Shown: positions 34,783-43,643 of the stretch, one piece after another
How the letters are laid out: each line of letters opens with the position of its first letter
Position numbering within the stretch: the stretch's first letter is position 1
Source: Sporolactobacillus spathodeae
GTDB lineage: Bacteria; Bacillota; Bacilli; Bacillales; Sporolactobacillaceae
DNA length: 64,000 nt
Assembly (NCBI RefSeq): GCF_016908935.1
Contig: NZ_JAFBEV010000011.1
Location: 24,140 to 88,139, forward strand
Direction of reading: 5' to 3'
Notes under the pieces: model-generated
What the model was told of the DNA's origin: nothing
What the model saw: the letters and a program-made list of their open reading frames with translations, nothing else
The model's database searches: none
Position numbers and translations under genes: made by a program

Positions 34783-34826
34783 AAAAAGGTAATGTATTAT
34801 ATAAAAACATAATACATTACCTTTTT
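34783..34826 (-). promoter_or_regulatory. Perfect 18-bp inverted repeat upstream of the flavodoxin-MarR operon
   Basis: AAAAAGGTAATGTATTAT (34783-34800) and its exact inverse at 34809-34826, separated by 8 nt, 23 bp upstream of the flavodoxin start. Best read as the MarR operator. On the minus strand it is also followed by a T run, so it could act as an attenuator. Confidence 0.65.
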
Positions 34827-35007
34827 AATGCCGTCAATTTCCAACACGTATTGTATTGAAAATTCATGAACGTGTGGAAGCTGGAGGATTTTAAGAAAGA
34901 GAAAATTCCATGTGTAACCAATAGATGACCAAACAATTGTTTATCAGGCATTGACAGTCTATGTCGGATTCATTAAAATAATATAGGTCGTCAGATTTTG
35001 TTAATCT

Positions 35008-35081
<74 letters not shown>

Positions 35082-35099
35082 TACTATAGAAGAAACGAG

Positions 35100-35124
35100 A
35101 TCCCTTGTTGCCAAGGGATTTTTT
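35100..35124 (+). terminator. Terminator after tRNA-Arg
   Basis: ATCCCTTG and CAAGGGAT form an 8-bp stem followed by TTTTT. Confidence 0.88.
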
Positions 35125-35317
35125 GCTGTTCTAAGTTTTAAATTAATCTGTAGAAGTTTTTTTAATCCGATTTTTTTAATCATTGATGGCACAACTACCT
35201 AATATTTGGAGAACGACCAGCAATAGAAAAAATGGAACGTTAAAACGTTCCATTTTTTCATATAAAGGTTGCGTCGCACAGATGGCGCCATCATCATAAT
35301 GGGCTGGTTCGCCAACG

Positions 35318-35878
35318 TCACATCGTAAATTGATGCGGAAATTGTCTGGCGATGCCATAGGCCATGACATCAGCCATGATTAAAGCTTGTTGTTCAATTT
35401 GATCAAAAGTTGAGACACTTTCTGGATATTTTTTCGTTATAAGTTCAACAGCTTCATTTTTGGTCAAAGCCAAATGTTCGTGCATCATCGATTGCCAATC
35501 TCTTGCGGACCAATAAGGATTGATTCGGCCGAGAAATGCGGCGATCGCATCAGCATTGGCATACCATCTTTTTTCAGCGGCTGCAGCTTCTGCCTGATGG
35601 CCTGCTTTTGCTGCCTGAACAAGTTGCGCTGCGATAACGAGGTGTTCGGTGAATAATTTTTCAAACTGGGAAGCAATTGCAGGACCATAAAGCGGAGCCA
35701 AAACCTTTTCAAAATCCTTTGGGTTACGAAGAAGCCGTTTTGTTGTGACTTTAGAATCAGGGAGAGCGAATACAATATCTATTATTGCTAATCGAGTCCA
35801 ATAGACATGCTGCTCCCAGAGCATCCGTAAAGTAGTCCTTAGCTCACATTCCGCCATACTGATGTGCTGAGGTGACAT
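35318..35878 (-). CDS. Conserved hypothetical protein (helical, 186 aa)
   Basis: Almost entirely helical and soluble. The N-terminus has LRMLWEQHVYWTRLAIIDIV, then RLLRNPKDFEK, an Ala-rich helix and INPYWSARDWQSMMHEHLAL. This is a recognisable Bacillales family of unknown function that databases sometimes mislabel as acetylglutamate kinase; no kinase motif is present. ATG 35878 follows aaggatgtg. Its Trp/His/Tyr-rich conserved faces suggest small-ligand or metal binding, which is inference. Confidence 0.75.
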   Translation of the reverse strand: MSPQHISMAECELRTTLRMLWEQHVYWTRLAIIDIVFALPDSKVTTKRLLRNPKDFEKVLAPLYGPAIASQFEKLFTEHLVIAAQLVQAAKAGHQAEAAAAEKRWYANADAIAAFLGRINPYWSARDWQSMMHEHLALTKNEAVELITKKYPESVSTFDQIEQQALIMADVMAYGIARQFPHQFTM

Positions 35879-36074
35879 GATAATCACATCCTTGTTGAAG
35901 TTTAGCGATAGTGCATTATATGTGTGGATGGGTAAACGTGTACGGAAAATGCATCTTGTCGATGGCATCAGATGCAGGACTAGTTATAGATGACAAAACG
36001 GCTACATTTTTCAGTAGATCGTCAGATTGAAAAATAAAGTTTCGTATAATTTAATTGGAATGAAATTTATTTCA

Positions 36075-36264
36075 TAAGATAAGAGTGTATTAAAATTTTG
36101 CGCGAAAAATGGAGCGAAGGCGCGAGACGCCTGCGGGAAAAGCGAGCCGAGTGAGACCCCGCAAGTTCTAGTTTGTTTGAGGAGGCTCACGGATCGCTCG
36201 CGGCAAGCGAGTGACCGGAGCGCAATTTTTGCAAAACAGACTTGGCAAAGCCAAGTTTTTCTTA
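36075..36264 (+). repeat. Structured repeat, complete copy
   Basis: All parts are present: AGATAAGAGTGTATTAAAAT left end, full core with GCGAGCC/GGATCGC arms, and the right-end hairpin ACTTGGCAAAGCCAAGTTTT followed by TCTTA. Confidence 0.92.
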
Positions 36265-36683
36265 ATATATAGAGGCTTTTAGGTGTGAATCAGAGCGCGC
36301 CAGTCAGTGAAAAAATTAAAATAAGCATTTTCTTTTATAAAAAATTAAGATTTCTGCACTAACGTAAGAAAGGTGATTTTTCATTAATACGGCGAGCATT
36401 GGATTTTTCTTACACTGCCAAAAGTTATTGACGCAGCACCGAATTTGATGCAAAATTCATTGTTAGACGGATTTTTATCTTGCGTTATCGGATTTAAAAG
36501 AAAGCTCTGTTTCAATTTAATGTTGTTTTTCTGACCAAAAGGTCATGTGTGAGACGCCTGCGGGAACAGCGTGCCGGCGCTATAGCTGTTTGCTTCTTAT
36601 TTTTGGGCACTCAATGGATGGTTCTGCGCACTGAATTGATTTAATGATAAATACATAGTCTGTTTTCTGAGGGAGAGGCAACA
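36265..36683. other. Non-coding stretch upstream of the LCP gene, with a partial repeat core
   Basis: 36546-36580 carries GTGTGAGACGCCTGCGGG and AACAGCGTGCCGGCGC, a partial core. The rest is A+T-rich with no gene or clear promoter. Confidence 0.55.
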
Positions 36684-37697
36684 ATGGGACAAGAGGAGAG
36701 CCGATTGACGTCACGGCAATCAGTGAAGAAAAGTAAAAAACATCACAGATGGATTATCTTGGCATTGTTTATTATTTTGGCTAGCGCGGGTAGTGCCATC
36801 GCTTATTATATGCATGCGATCAGTCCACAGACGCATTTCAATCATTTAAAAACAATAGGCACCAGCAAAAACGCTTTGAGCGGTTATAAAGAAAAGTCCG
36901 GTGTTTTCAATGTCCTGTTAATCGGTTCGGATCAGCGCAAGCAGAATCCTCAAGGACATACCGATTCCATCGTGCTCATTCACGTCGATCTGACACATCA
37001 TCGCTACAACTTACTCAGTATCCCACGCGATACACGTGTCTATATGCAGGGACAGGGTTATACGAAACTGACGAGCGTCCAATTCATTGGCCAACTGAAA
37101 GACGGGACAAAAAAAGGTATTACCGATGCGGTATCGGCTGTCTCCAATCTGACAGGTGTGCCGATCAATTATTATGCGGAAACCAATTATTGGGGCTTTC
37201 GGAGTATGGTCGATGCGCTTGGTGGCATTAAAATGAAAATTCCTTTTGATGTCACTTTGACTCATCCGTGGAATAAGAAATACAAAAATATGGTGATCAA
37301 AAAAGGAACCCATAACTTGAACGGGACGATGGTTTCAGAAGTCGTTCATGAACGTGATTCACTTCCGGGTACGGATTTTGGACGTCAACGTCTTCAGGAA
37401 GAAGCGCTGATTGGTATTGGCAATAAAGTCATGCAGCCTCAGAACATCACTAAATTGCCAGCACTGTCGCAATCTTTGTCCAAATTCTTGATTGCAACGA
37501 ATTTAAGTACGAGCGATATGATTAGTCTTGGATTGGGCGTGAAAAGCGACTATCATCCTAGAAATCAGATCCATTATTATCAGTTGAAGTATCAGAGTGT
37601 TGTGATGAAGGATGATGTTCTACAGGCACAGAACGACGAGGTCGTGCTTGATACGAAACAATTGCAACAGGTCATTCAGCAGCATTTTATGAACTGA
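36684..37697 (+). CDS. LytR-CpsA-Psr (LCP) family protein
   Basis: 337 aa. Cytosolic basic N-terminus, one membrane helix (about residues 23-43), then the extracellular LCP domain: FNVLLIGSDQRK, HTDSIVLIHVDL, LLSIPRDTRV and VHERDSLPGTDFGRQRLQEE, which contain the Asp/Arg residues that bind polyprenyl pyrophosphate. These enzymes attach teichoic acids or other glycopolymers to peptidoglycan. RBS gagggagagg. No wall-polymer genes adjoin it. Confidence 0.92.
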   Translation: MGQEESRLTSRQSVKKSKKHHRWIILALFIILASAGSAIAYYMHAISPQTHFNHLKTIGTSKNALSGYKEKSGVFNVLLIGSDQRKQNPQGHTDSIVLIHVDLTHHRYNLLSIPRDTRVYMQGQGYTKLTSVQFIGQLKDGTKKGITDAVSAVSNLTGVPINYYAETNYWGFRSMVDALGGIKMKIPFDVTLTHPWNKKYKNMVIKKGTHNLNGTMVSEVVHERDSLPGTDFGRQRLQEEALIGIGNKVMQPQNITKLPALSQSLSKFLIATNLSTSDMISLGLGVKSDYHPRNQIHYYQLKYQSVVMKDDVLQAQNDEVVLDTKQLQQVIQQHFMN

Positions 37698-37856
37698 ACG
37701 TTTGGGAATCGGCAGGAATAAGAATTTGACTGTCATTAAGCTTATCTTAAGAATCTTAATCTAAAATCAGGTTAGACTGAAAGAAAAGGTGTCTTTCGAA
37801 ATCGTTGCGGATCGAGAAGTCAGAATGGCTGATTTTATTCTCAGGGGGGCAATGGC

Positions 37857-38150
37857 ATGAAAACATTCTTATTTTGCCGTGAGGACCTAACGCAAAATGT
37901 ATTGTTTTTGCATCCGTGCGTTGCTTTGCGCGCGAGCAGCTTCCGAATGGCGGTTCAGATATTTGCACTGAAAAGTAAAATGAAGGTCAAGGCAATTGGA
38001 GCAGTAGGTAAAGAAACAACGCGGATTCAACTGACCAAAAGGCATTGGTTCCGCACCGAAGAACAAATTCATTTTATTGTCGCTCATAAAAAAGAGAAGG
38101 AAAAGCAAGCAGTTGGATGGCTGCAGCAGGACAAAAAAATAGGGATATAA
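37857..38150 (+). CDS. 97-aa basic protein with weak HPr-like pattern
   Basis: A strong ribosome binding site (cagggggg) precedes the ATG and a terminator follows, so it is a real gene. The order LHPCVALRASSFRMAVQIFA, then KMKVKAIGAVG and a closing helix, faintly resembles HPr (His near residue 19 followed by helix 1, then the loop and 'K-x-V-x-x-x-S-I-x-x-V' strand), but the Arg-Pro pair and the regulatory serine are not conserved. It lies about 1 kb upstream of a PTS regulator. Function uncertain. Confidence 0.6.
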   Translation: MKTFLFCREDLTQNVLFLHPCVALRASSFRMAVQIFALKSKMKVKAIGAVGKETTRIQLTKRHWFRTEEQIHFIVAHKKEKEKQAVGWLQQDKKIGI

Positions 38151-38155
38151 ATAGT

Positions 38156-38199
38156 ATGGCACGTGTGGCTAATCAGTTCACACGTGCTATGTTTTTTTT
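38156..38199 (+). terminator. Intrinsic terminator after the HPr-like gene
   Basis: ATGGCACGTGTG pairs with CACACGTGCTAT (one wobble) followed by GTTTTTTTT. Confidence 0.88.
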
Positions 38200-38312
38200 A
38201 AAAGATAAAAGAATATAAGGCTTTTTGCACAACAATGCAGTGCAAGTGCTATGGCGCCTTGCGGAAAAGCGAGCATATCGACATCAGCAGAACAAAGCAC
38301 AATTGTAGCATG
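38200..38312 (+). repeat. Structured repeat, degraded copy
   Basis: Left end AAAGATAAAAGAATATAAGG and AAGTGC...GGCGCCTTGCGG; the right half is scrambled (CAAAGCACAATTGTAGCA). Confidence 0.7.
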
Positions 38313-38328
38313 GCTCTTGCGTAAGGAT

Positions 38329-38477
38329 AGAGCGAAGGCGCGAGACGCCTGCGGGAACAGCGTGCCAGCGAGACCCCGCAGATTCTAGTCTTGTCTGAGG
38401 AGGCTCGCGGTGCGCCCGCGGCAAGCGAGCAGCCGAAGCGCATTGTTACAAAAAAGACTTAGAAGCCTAGTTTTTCT
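38329..38477 (+). repeat. Structured repeat, near-complete copy with GCGTGCC arm
   Basis: Core with GCGTGCCAGCGAG pairing to CTCGCGGTGCGC, then CCCGCGGCAAGCGAGCAGCC and the right end GACTTAGAAGCCTAGTTTTT. Confidence 0.9.
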
Positions 38478-38667
38478 AAAGAGATAAGGAAGTATAAGGA
38501 TTTTTGCAAAAAAATGCAGCGCAGGTGCGAGACGCCTGCGGGAAGAGCAGGACAAGGGAGACCCCGCAGATTACTGTTTGTCCGAGGAGGCTCCCGTCCT
38601 GCCCGCGGCAAGCGAGCAACCGAAGCTCAATAGTTGAAAAAGGACTTGGCTAAGCCAAGTTTTTCTT
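38478..38667 (+). repeat. Structured repeat, complete copy with GCAGGAC arm
   Basis: GCAGGACAAGGGAG pairs perfectly with CTCCCGTCCTGC; right end ACTTGGCTAAGCCAAGTTTT then TCTTA. Another left end (GAGATAAGAATGTGTCG) starts at 38668. Confidence 0.92.
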
Positions 38668-38855
38668 AGAGATAAGAATGTGTCGAAACAGAGCAGCAAA
38701 CGCAAGTCTTGTTTTCAAATAAAGCAAAACAAATAAAAAGATTACTAAATTACTAATTGTAGCGATTGCAAAACAATATGATATGATAAGTAAAGGTGAA
38801 TCACTATGTTCCGCCCGTAGCAGTACGTAATTGTAAAGCAGAGGTGACAAATTTG

Positions 38856-41666
38856 GTGAAACGATGTGAAATGGTTTATGAAGCGCTTGTAAAGGGATGC
38901 CAGGCCTGGACCCAAGAAGAACTTCTCGAACGATCAGGGGTCTCCGCTCAAGAAATTGCCGTCCAGTTGGGCATGCTGCGAAGCAACGTCAGTTCTGATC
39001 TGAATGAGCTTAATCGTCAGCAGCGTGTCGTTAAGCTCGTTACTCGCCCGGTTCTTTATGTACCTGTTGAAAAAGTTCAAGAATTGATCGGCCAAACAAT
39101 ACCGTCCTATACAGTAAAGAGCCCTTCATTAAAGTTATTTCTAGATCAAAAGATGCAAGCAACACGAAAAGAGGATCCGTTCACTCATCTTATTGGTGCA
39201 ACTGAGAGTCTGCAAAATAGTGTGAAACAAGCGAAGTCGGCAATTATGTACCCACCGCGCGGCTTGCATACGTTAATCTTGGGATCAACGGGATCTGGAA
39301 AGACATTATTTGCCCATATGATGCATAATTACGCCAAATATTGCGGCCGGATGGAAGGGACGGCTCCGTTTATTGAATTCAATTGTGCCGATTATTATAA
39401 TAATCCGCAGCTGCTCATTGGCCAGCTCTTTGGCTATGTTAAAGGAGCTTTTACTGGAGCCGTTCAGGATCAGGAGGGTCTCGTAGCAAAGGCGGACAAG
39501 GGAATTCTTTTTTTGGATGAGATTCACCGTCTGCCGCCTGAGGGTCAGGAGATGCTCTTTTATTTCATGGATACCGGACGATTTAGTAAGCTCGGTGAGG
39601 CAGGGAATAAACGTCATGCGCAAGTACTGATTATTGCCGCAACAACGGCGGATCCTGAATCGGCTCTTCTGCAGACTTTTTTGCGGCGCGTTCCTGTGAT
39701 GATCAATGTCCCACCTTTTCATAAGCGCAGCGTTAATGAACAGGTTGAATTGACACGTTTTCTGCTTTCACGGGAAGCGCATCGAACAAAGCATGAATTC
39801 CATGTCGGTGCCGATGTTGTGAAGGCGCTGATTGGTAGCGTGACGTTTGGCAATATTGGGCAATTGAAATCTAATGTTCAATTAGTCTGTGCGCAGGCAT
39901 TCCTTGATAGTTTTTCAAGTGACGTGGTCACTCTAGATGCAAAGATGTTGCCGCCTGACATGCTTGATGGGCTGAGCCGCATGGCGGATCAGCCGGAAGT
40001 AAACCAGCAGCTAAGTAAACGTCTGCCGACAACATGGATAATCACTGGTGAGAAGGATCCACTAATCGCTGAAAATGATCGCTATGAACCACCGTTTGAC
40101 ATGTACCAAATGATTACTGGGCAATATCATGACTTGAAAGAAGAAGGCCTGACTACTGGCGAGATTCGCAAGTTTATCACGGACGATATTTCAGAACACG
40201 TACATGACTTCTATAAGCAGACGACTAAGGATATGCTGCTTTCTTCTGTTGATAAACGGATTCTCAATTTTTCTAAAGATATAACCGACATTTGTCACCA
40301 AGTGCTGGGGAAAGAATTAAGTAATAAGTGCATGTCTCTGCTTTTTGCTCATTTGTCTTCTTTTCTAAGCGATCCGAATCGCCTGAACAAAAATGCTACG
40401 ACCATTGATCAATCGCTACTCACTTATGATCAGAAAGACTATGAAGTGGCCAAAATGATTGATCGTTTATTTCAAGAGAGGCTAGCCATTCATTTGCCAG
40501 AAGTTGAACTGCTTTATATTGCCTTTTTAATTGGTTCGTTTGTGGAATTGTCGCGTCAGAAGAATGTTGGCATTGTCGTGGCTGCTCATGGACCGCATAC
40601 AGCTAGCTCAATGGTCAGTGTGGCTAAAGAATTGCTTGGTGACCATCCATTGGCAGCAGTCGATATGCCGCTTAATCTCAATTTTGGTGATATTTTCGAT
40701 CAGATTGTTGCTGCAGTTCGGGCCGTCGACCAAGGTGCTGGCGTTTTAATGATGGTGGATATGGGTTCACTCTATTATTTTGAAGAGAAAATTGCTCAAA
40801 AAGCGCATATCGAGGTCCGAGCTGTTGACATGGTTTCCACACCGCTGATTCTTGATGCGGTGAAAAACGCAAACATGCTTCATATGGATCTTAAGAGTAT
40901 AATAGCGTCGCTCTATCGGATACGTGAGGCATCGAGTCAAGCCCCTAAGCCATCGAAAAGCTTGAAAATGAAAGCGATTCTTACCATCTGTACGACCGGA
41001 AGCGGCATTGCTCAGCGCATCAAGACGATTGTCGAACTCTTCATTCATCAGGTCACAGAGGAAGATATTGAGATTATTCCAGTTTCGATTAATGGTTTGT
41101 ATGAGCATGCGCAGAAATTAATGGAGAAATACGACGTTGTGGCAAGCATCGGTGCAAAGAATCCGCGCCTTGAGAATGTGCCTTATATTACGTTGTCGCA
41201 ATTTGTCAGTGGGGACGGACAGGATATCCTGCAGTCGCTTTTTATACCGCAAAGAGGAGCGACTAAGGAAAGTACGTCACATATCATTGTGCAAGGCGTT
41301 TGTGAGGATAGTCTACAAGATATGCTGACTTATTTGAATCCAAAACGTGCAGTCGATGCCATTGTTGAATTTAACTCGGCTTTGCAGAATGAGCTCAAGG
41401 TGCACTTCAAAAATGCAACGCAGATTCGTATTATCATGCATATGGCCTTTGCATTAGAGCGTGAAGTGACGAAAACACCACTTAAATACGAAGGTGAAAT
41501 GACTGACGATCAGAAAAGAATTTACAGTCGCTTGCGACCCACAGCCAAAATTTTTAATTATAAATTAAATATTGATATGAGTGTGAACGAATTTTACTAT
41601 TTTGTTGATATGATGATTGATGAACTTGGTAAGAGTGTTTTGCTGACGACGGTTTCATCGAAATAG
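38856..41666 (+). CDS. LevR/ManR-type sigma-54 activator with PTS regulation domains
   Basis: 936 aa, close to B. subtilis LevR (938). Order: N-terminal winged HTH (about 1-90), AAA+ domain with Walker A GSTGSGKT, sigma-54 contact loop KGAFTGA and Walker B GILFLDEIH, first PRD (about 440-540), EIIA-Man-like domain (GIVVAAHGPHTASS, with the phosphorylatable His), EIIB-like domain (IPVSINGLYEHAQ), and a second PRD at the C-terminus. GTG 38856 is 8 nt after agaggtga; TTG 38853 is an alternative. It activates the PTS operon just downstream, responding to PTS phosphorylation of its PRDs. Confidence 0.93.
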   Translation: MKRCEMVYEALVKGCQAWTQEELLERSGVSAQEIAVQLGMLRSNVSSDLNELNRQQRVVKLVTRPVLYVPVEKVQELIGQTIPSYTVKSPSLKLFLDQKMQATRKEDPFTHLIGATESLQNSVKQAKSAIMYPPRGLHTLILGSTGSGKTLFAHMMHNYAKYCGRMEGTAPFIEFNCADYYNNPQLLIGQLFGYVKGAFTGAVQDQEGLVAKADKGILFLDEIHRLPPEGQEMLFYFMDTGRFSKLGEAGNKRHAQVLIIAATTADPESALLQTFLRRVPVMINVPPFHKRSVNEQVELTRFLLSREAHRTKHEFHVGADVVKALIGSVTFGNIGQLKSNVQLVCAQAFLDSFSSDVVTLDAKMLPPDMLDGLSRMADQPEVNQQLSKRLPTTWIITGEKDPLIAENDRYEPPFDMYQMITGQYHDLKEEGLTTGEIRKFITDDISEHVHDFYKQTTKDMLLSSVDKRILNFSKDITDICHQVLGKELSNKCMSLLFAHLSSFLSDPNRLNKNATTIDQSLLTYDQKDYEVAKMIDRLFQERLAIHLPEVELLYIAFLIGSFVELSRQKNVGIVVAAHGPHTASSMVSVAKELLGDHPLAAVDMPLNLNFGDIFDQIVAAVRAVDQGAGVLMMVDMGSLYYFEEKIAQKAHIEVRAVDMVSTPLILDAVKNANMLHMDLKSIIASLYRIREASSQAPKPSKSLKMKAILTICTTGSGIAQRIKTIVELFIHQVTEEDIEIIPVSINGLYEHAQKLMEKYDVVASIGAKNPRLENVPYITLSQFVSGDGQDILQSLFIPQRGATKESTSHIIVQGVCEDSLQDMLTYLNPKRAVDAIVEFNSALQNELKVHFKNATQIRIIMHMAFALEREVTKTPLKYEGEMTDDQKRIYSRLRPTAKIFNYKLNIDMSVNEFYYFVDMMIDELGKSVLLTTVSSK

Positions 41667-41745
41667 TGTGTTGTTTTGGCGGAAACGCTGACTTAGTGAA
41701 TTACTCGGATGTTTTAGTGTGTTAATTGAACGCCCTAGTGTGTTG
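41664..41745 (+). promoter_or_regulatory. Upstream repeats of the PTS operon, probable LevR-type activator sites
   Basis: TAGTGTGTTG at 41664-41673, TAGTGTGTTA at 41715-41724, TAGTGTGTTG at 41736-41745, plus a weaker TAGTGAATTA at 41694-41703. Spacings are 30, 21 and 21 bp, multiples of the helical repeat. The last lies 82 bp upstream of the sigma-54 -24 element. Confidence 0.6.
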
Positions 41746-41782
41746 TTTCTCCCATGTAAGAACATGAGAAGCGCGTCAAACC

Positions 41783-41808
41783 GACCCATTTTGGGTCTTT
41801 TTTTTTAA
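41783..41808 (+). terminator. Terminator after the LevR-type gene
   Basis: GACCC-ATTTT-GGGTC stem (ACCCA/TGGGT) followed by nine T residues. Confidence 0.82.
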
Positions 41809-41817
41809 AACAGATTT

Positions 41818-41833
41818 TGGCATGAAAATTGCT
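41818..41833 (+). promoter_or_regulatory. Sigma-54 (-24/-12) promoter of the PTS operon
   Basis: TGGCATGAAAATTGCT matches TGGCACGNNNNTTGCW with one change and exact GG-GC spacing, 37 bp before the EIIA start. Confidence 0.9.
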
Positions 41834-41869
41834 TATATAAAAGTGTACCGAAGAGGGGAGGCGGAGAAA

Positions 41870-42316
41870 ATGGTAACAGTAGTGATTGCGGCACATGGCG
41901 AGTTGGCAGAAGCACTCGTCCATACAGCATCAATGATTTTCGGCAATATGGAGGATGTTGCATCTGTCACCTTCAAACCAGGTGAAGGCGTAGAAAACTT
42001 ACTTAATAAGTATTCTGTTATTATTCCGGATACGCAGAAAGATGTCTTATTCCTTGTGGATTTACTTGGTGGAAGCCCATATAACGCAGCGAGCCGTTTT
42101 GTGGCTGATAAGAAAAACATGGATATTGTTTCGGGAGTCAATCTGCCAATGCTTGTCGAGGTGCTTGGTAAGCGGCTGGGTGGCAGTGATTTAAAGGCAA
42201 TGGTGCAAACCGCAAAAAAAGCAGGTGTTGATGGGATTCAAGCGTTCCATGAATGGTTTGATGAACAACAAATGGTGAATAGTACAAGAGCTGAAGAGGG
42301 AGATGAATTAGGATGA
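41870..42316 (+). CDS. PTS Man-family EIIA component
   Basis: 148 aa. MVTVVIAAHGELAEALVHTA places the HPr-phosphorylated His at residue 9, as in ManX/LevD EIIA domains. ATG 41870 follows gaggggaggcgg. First gene of EIIA-EIIB-EIIC-EIID; its stop overlaps EIIB (ATGA-like, 4 nt). The sugar is probably mannose, fructose or glucose; LevR homology favours a LevDEFG- or ManXYZ-like role. Confidence 0.93.
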   Translation: MVTVVIAAHGELAEALVHTASMIFGNMEDVASVTFKPGEGVENLLNKYSVIIPDTQKDVLFLVDLLGGSPYNAASRFVADKKNMDIVSGVNLPMLVEVLGKRLGGSDLKAMVQTAKKAGVDGIQAFHEWFDEQQMVNSTRAEEGDELG

Positions 42317-42804
42317 AAATTAAATGGTTACGTATCGATTCGCGGTTAATTCATGGTCAGGTGGCAAATAACTGGGTCAATCATGTAGGGGCAAGCACAA
42401 TCATTGCCGCAAATGATAGCGCTGCCAAAGACGACCTACGCAAAACATTATTGCTTCAAGTGGCGCCAGGACGTACGAAATCCTATGTCATGTCTGTTGA
42501 TAAAACGGCGCGCTGTTATAAGAATCCAGCATATGAAAACCTTGATGTATTGTTGGTTGTTGAAAATCCGACCGACGTACTTCGCTTGATCGATCAAGGC
42601 GTCGAGGTGAATAGTGTCAATGTTGGCGGAATCACATTTAAAGAGGGAATGACGTTAATATCTGAAGCGGTTTCTGTATCGCCGCAAGATGTGAAATCGT
42701 TCGTCGAACTTGACAAGCGGGGAGTCAAACTTGTTTTGCAGCAATTGCCGAATACGGCAAGTTCCGATTTCATGAGTCGGCTGAAAAGCAAGGGTCTGAT
42801 ATAA
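42313..42804 (+). CDS. PTS Man-family EIIB component
   Basis: 163 aa. MKIKWLRIDSRLIHGQVAN carries the phosphorylatable His at about residue 14, the hallmark of Man-family IIB (DxRLIHGQV). Separate from EIIA, as in LevD/LevE, rather than fused as ManX. Translationally coupled to the preceding gene. Confidence 0.94.
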   Translation: MKIKWLRIDSRLIHGQVANNWVNHVGASTIIAANDSAAKDDLRKTLLLQVAPGRTKSYVMSVDKTARCYKNPAYENLDVLLVVENPTDVLRLIDQGVEVNSVNVGGITFKEGMTLISEAVSVSPQDVKSFVELDKRGVKLVLQQLPNTASSDFMSRLKSKGLI

Positions 42805-42829
42805 AAAGTAAATAGGGGAGGTCGCTCAA

Positions 42830-43630
42830 ATGAGTGCCATGTCATTTATTCTTGTTATTCTTGTTTCATTAGTCTGCGGAATGGCTAGTGTTATGGATGA
42901 ACGCCAGTTTCACCGGCCAATCGTTGCCTGTACACTCGTTGGTTTGGTTCTCGGTGATTTGCATACAGGTATTATCTTAGGTGGTAGCTTGGAACTCATT
43001 GCTTTAGGATGGATGAATGTCGGTGCGGCAATGGCACCAGATGCGGCGCTTGCGTCGACCATCTCATCAATCATCGTTATTGTCGGCCATCAGTCAATTG
43101 GTGAAGGTATTGCGATTGCCGTACCGCTTGCTGCTGCCGGACAGGTACTGACGATTTTCGTTCGGACGATTGCCGTATTCTTCCAGCATCAGGCCGATCA
43201 TTTCGCAGCGAACGCGAATTTCCGCGGCATCGAATGGTGTCATATTGGTGCACTATTTCTTCAAGGCTTGCGTGTTGCTATTCCAACAGGTGCTGTTGCC
43301 GCTGTTGCCGGCACGAGTATTGTTAACAATTGGTTGGATGCAATACCACCGGTCATTACACACGGTTTGCAAGTTTCCGGTGGCTTCATCGTCGTTGTCG
43401 GCTATGCGATGGTTATTAACATGATGAAGGCGCGTTCGCTGATGCCATTCTTCTTCATCGGATTCACTTTGGCTACCTTTGTAACCGGTATCAACCTAGT
43501 TGGTCTTGGTATTCTAGGTGCTTGTGCCGCTGTGGTCTATGTTCAGTTGAATCCTGATTTCCATGATTCGATTAAAATGCCGGCTGCTGCCGTGAATACC
43601 GTCTCTGATGACGACGATGTATTAGGTTAA
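42830..43630 (+). CDS. PTS Man-family EIIC component
   Basis: 266 aa, membrane sugar channel subunit. Typical ManY/LevF residues: GMASVMDERQFHRPIVACTL and GGSLELIALGWMNVGAAMAP. RBS ggggagg. It is followed after 13 bp by EIID. Confidence 0.94.
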   Translation: MSAMSFILVILVSLVCGMASVMDERQFHRPIVACTLVGLVLGDLHTGIILGGSLELIALGWMNVGAAMAPDAALASTISSIIVIVGHQSIGEGIAIAVPLAAAGQVLTIFVRTIAVFFQHQADHFAANANFRGIEWCHIGALFLQGLRVAIPTGAVAAVAGTSIVNNWLDAIPPVITHGLQVSGGFIVVVGYAMVINMMKARSLMPFFFIGFTLATFVTGINLVGLGILGACAAVVYVQLNPDFHDSIKMPAAAVNTVSDDDDVLG

Positions 43631-43643
43631 GGGGGGAATCATA

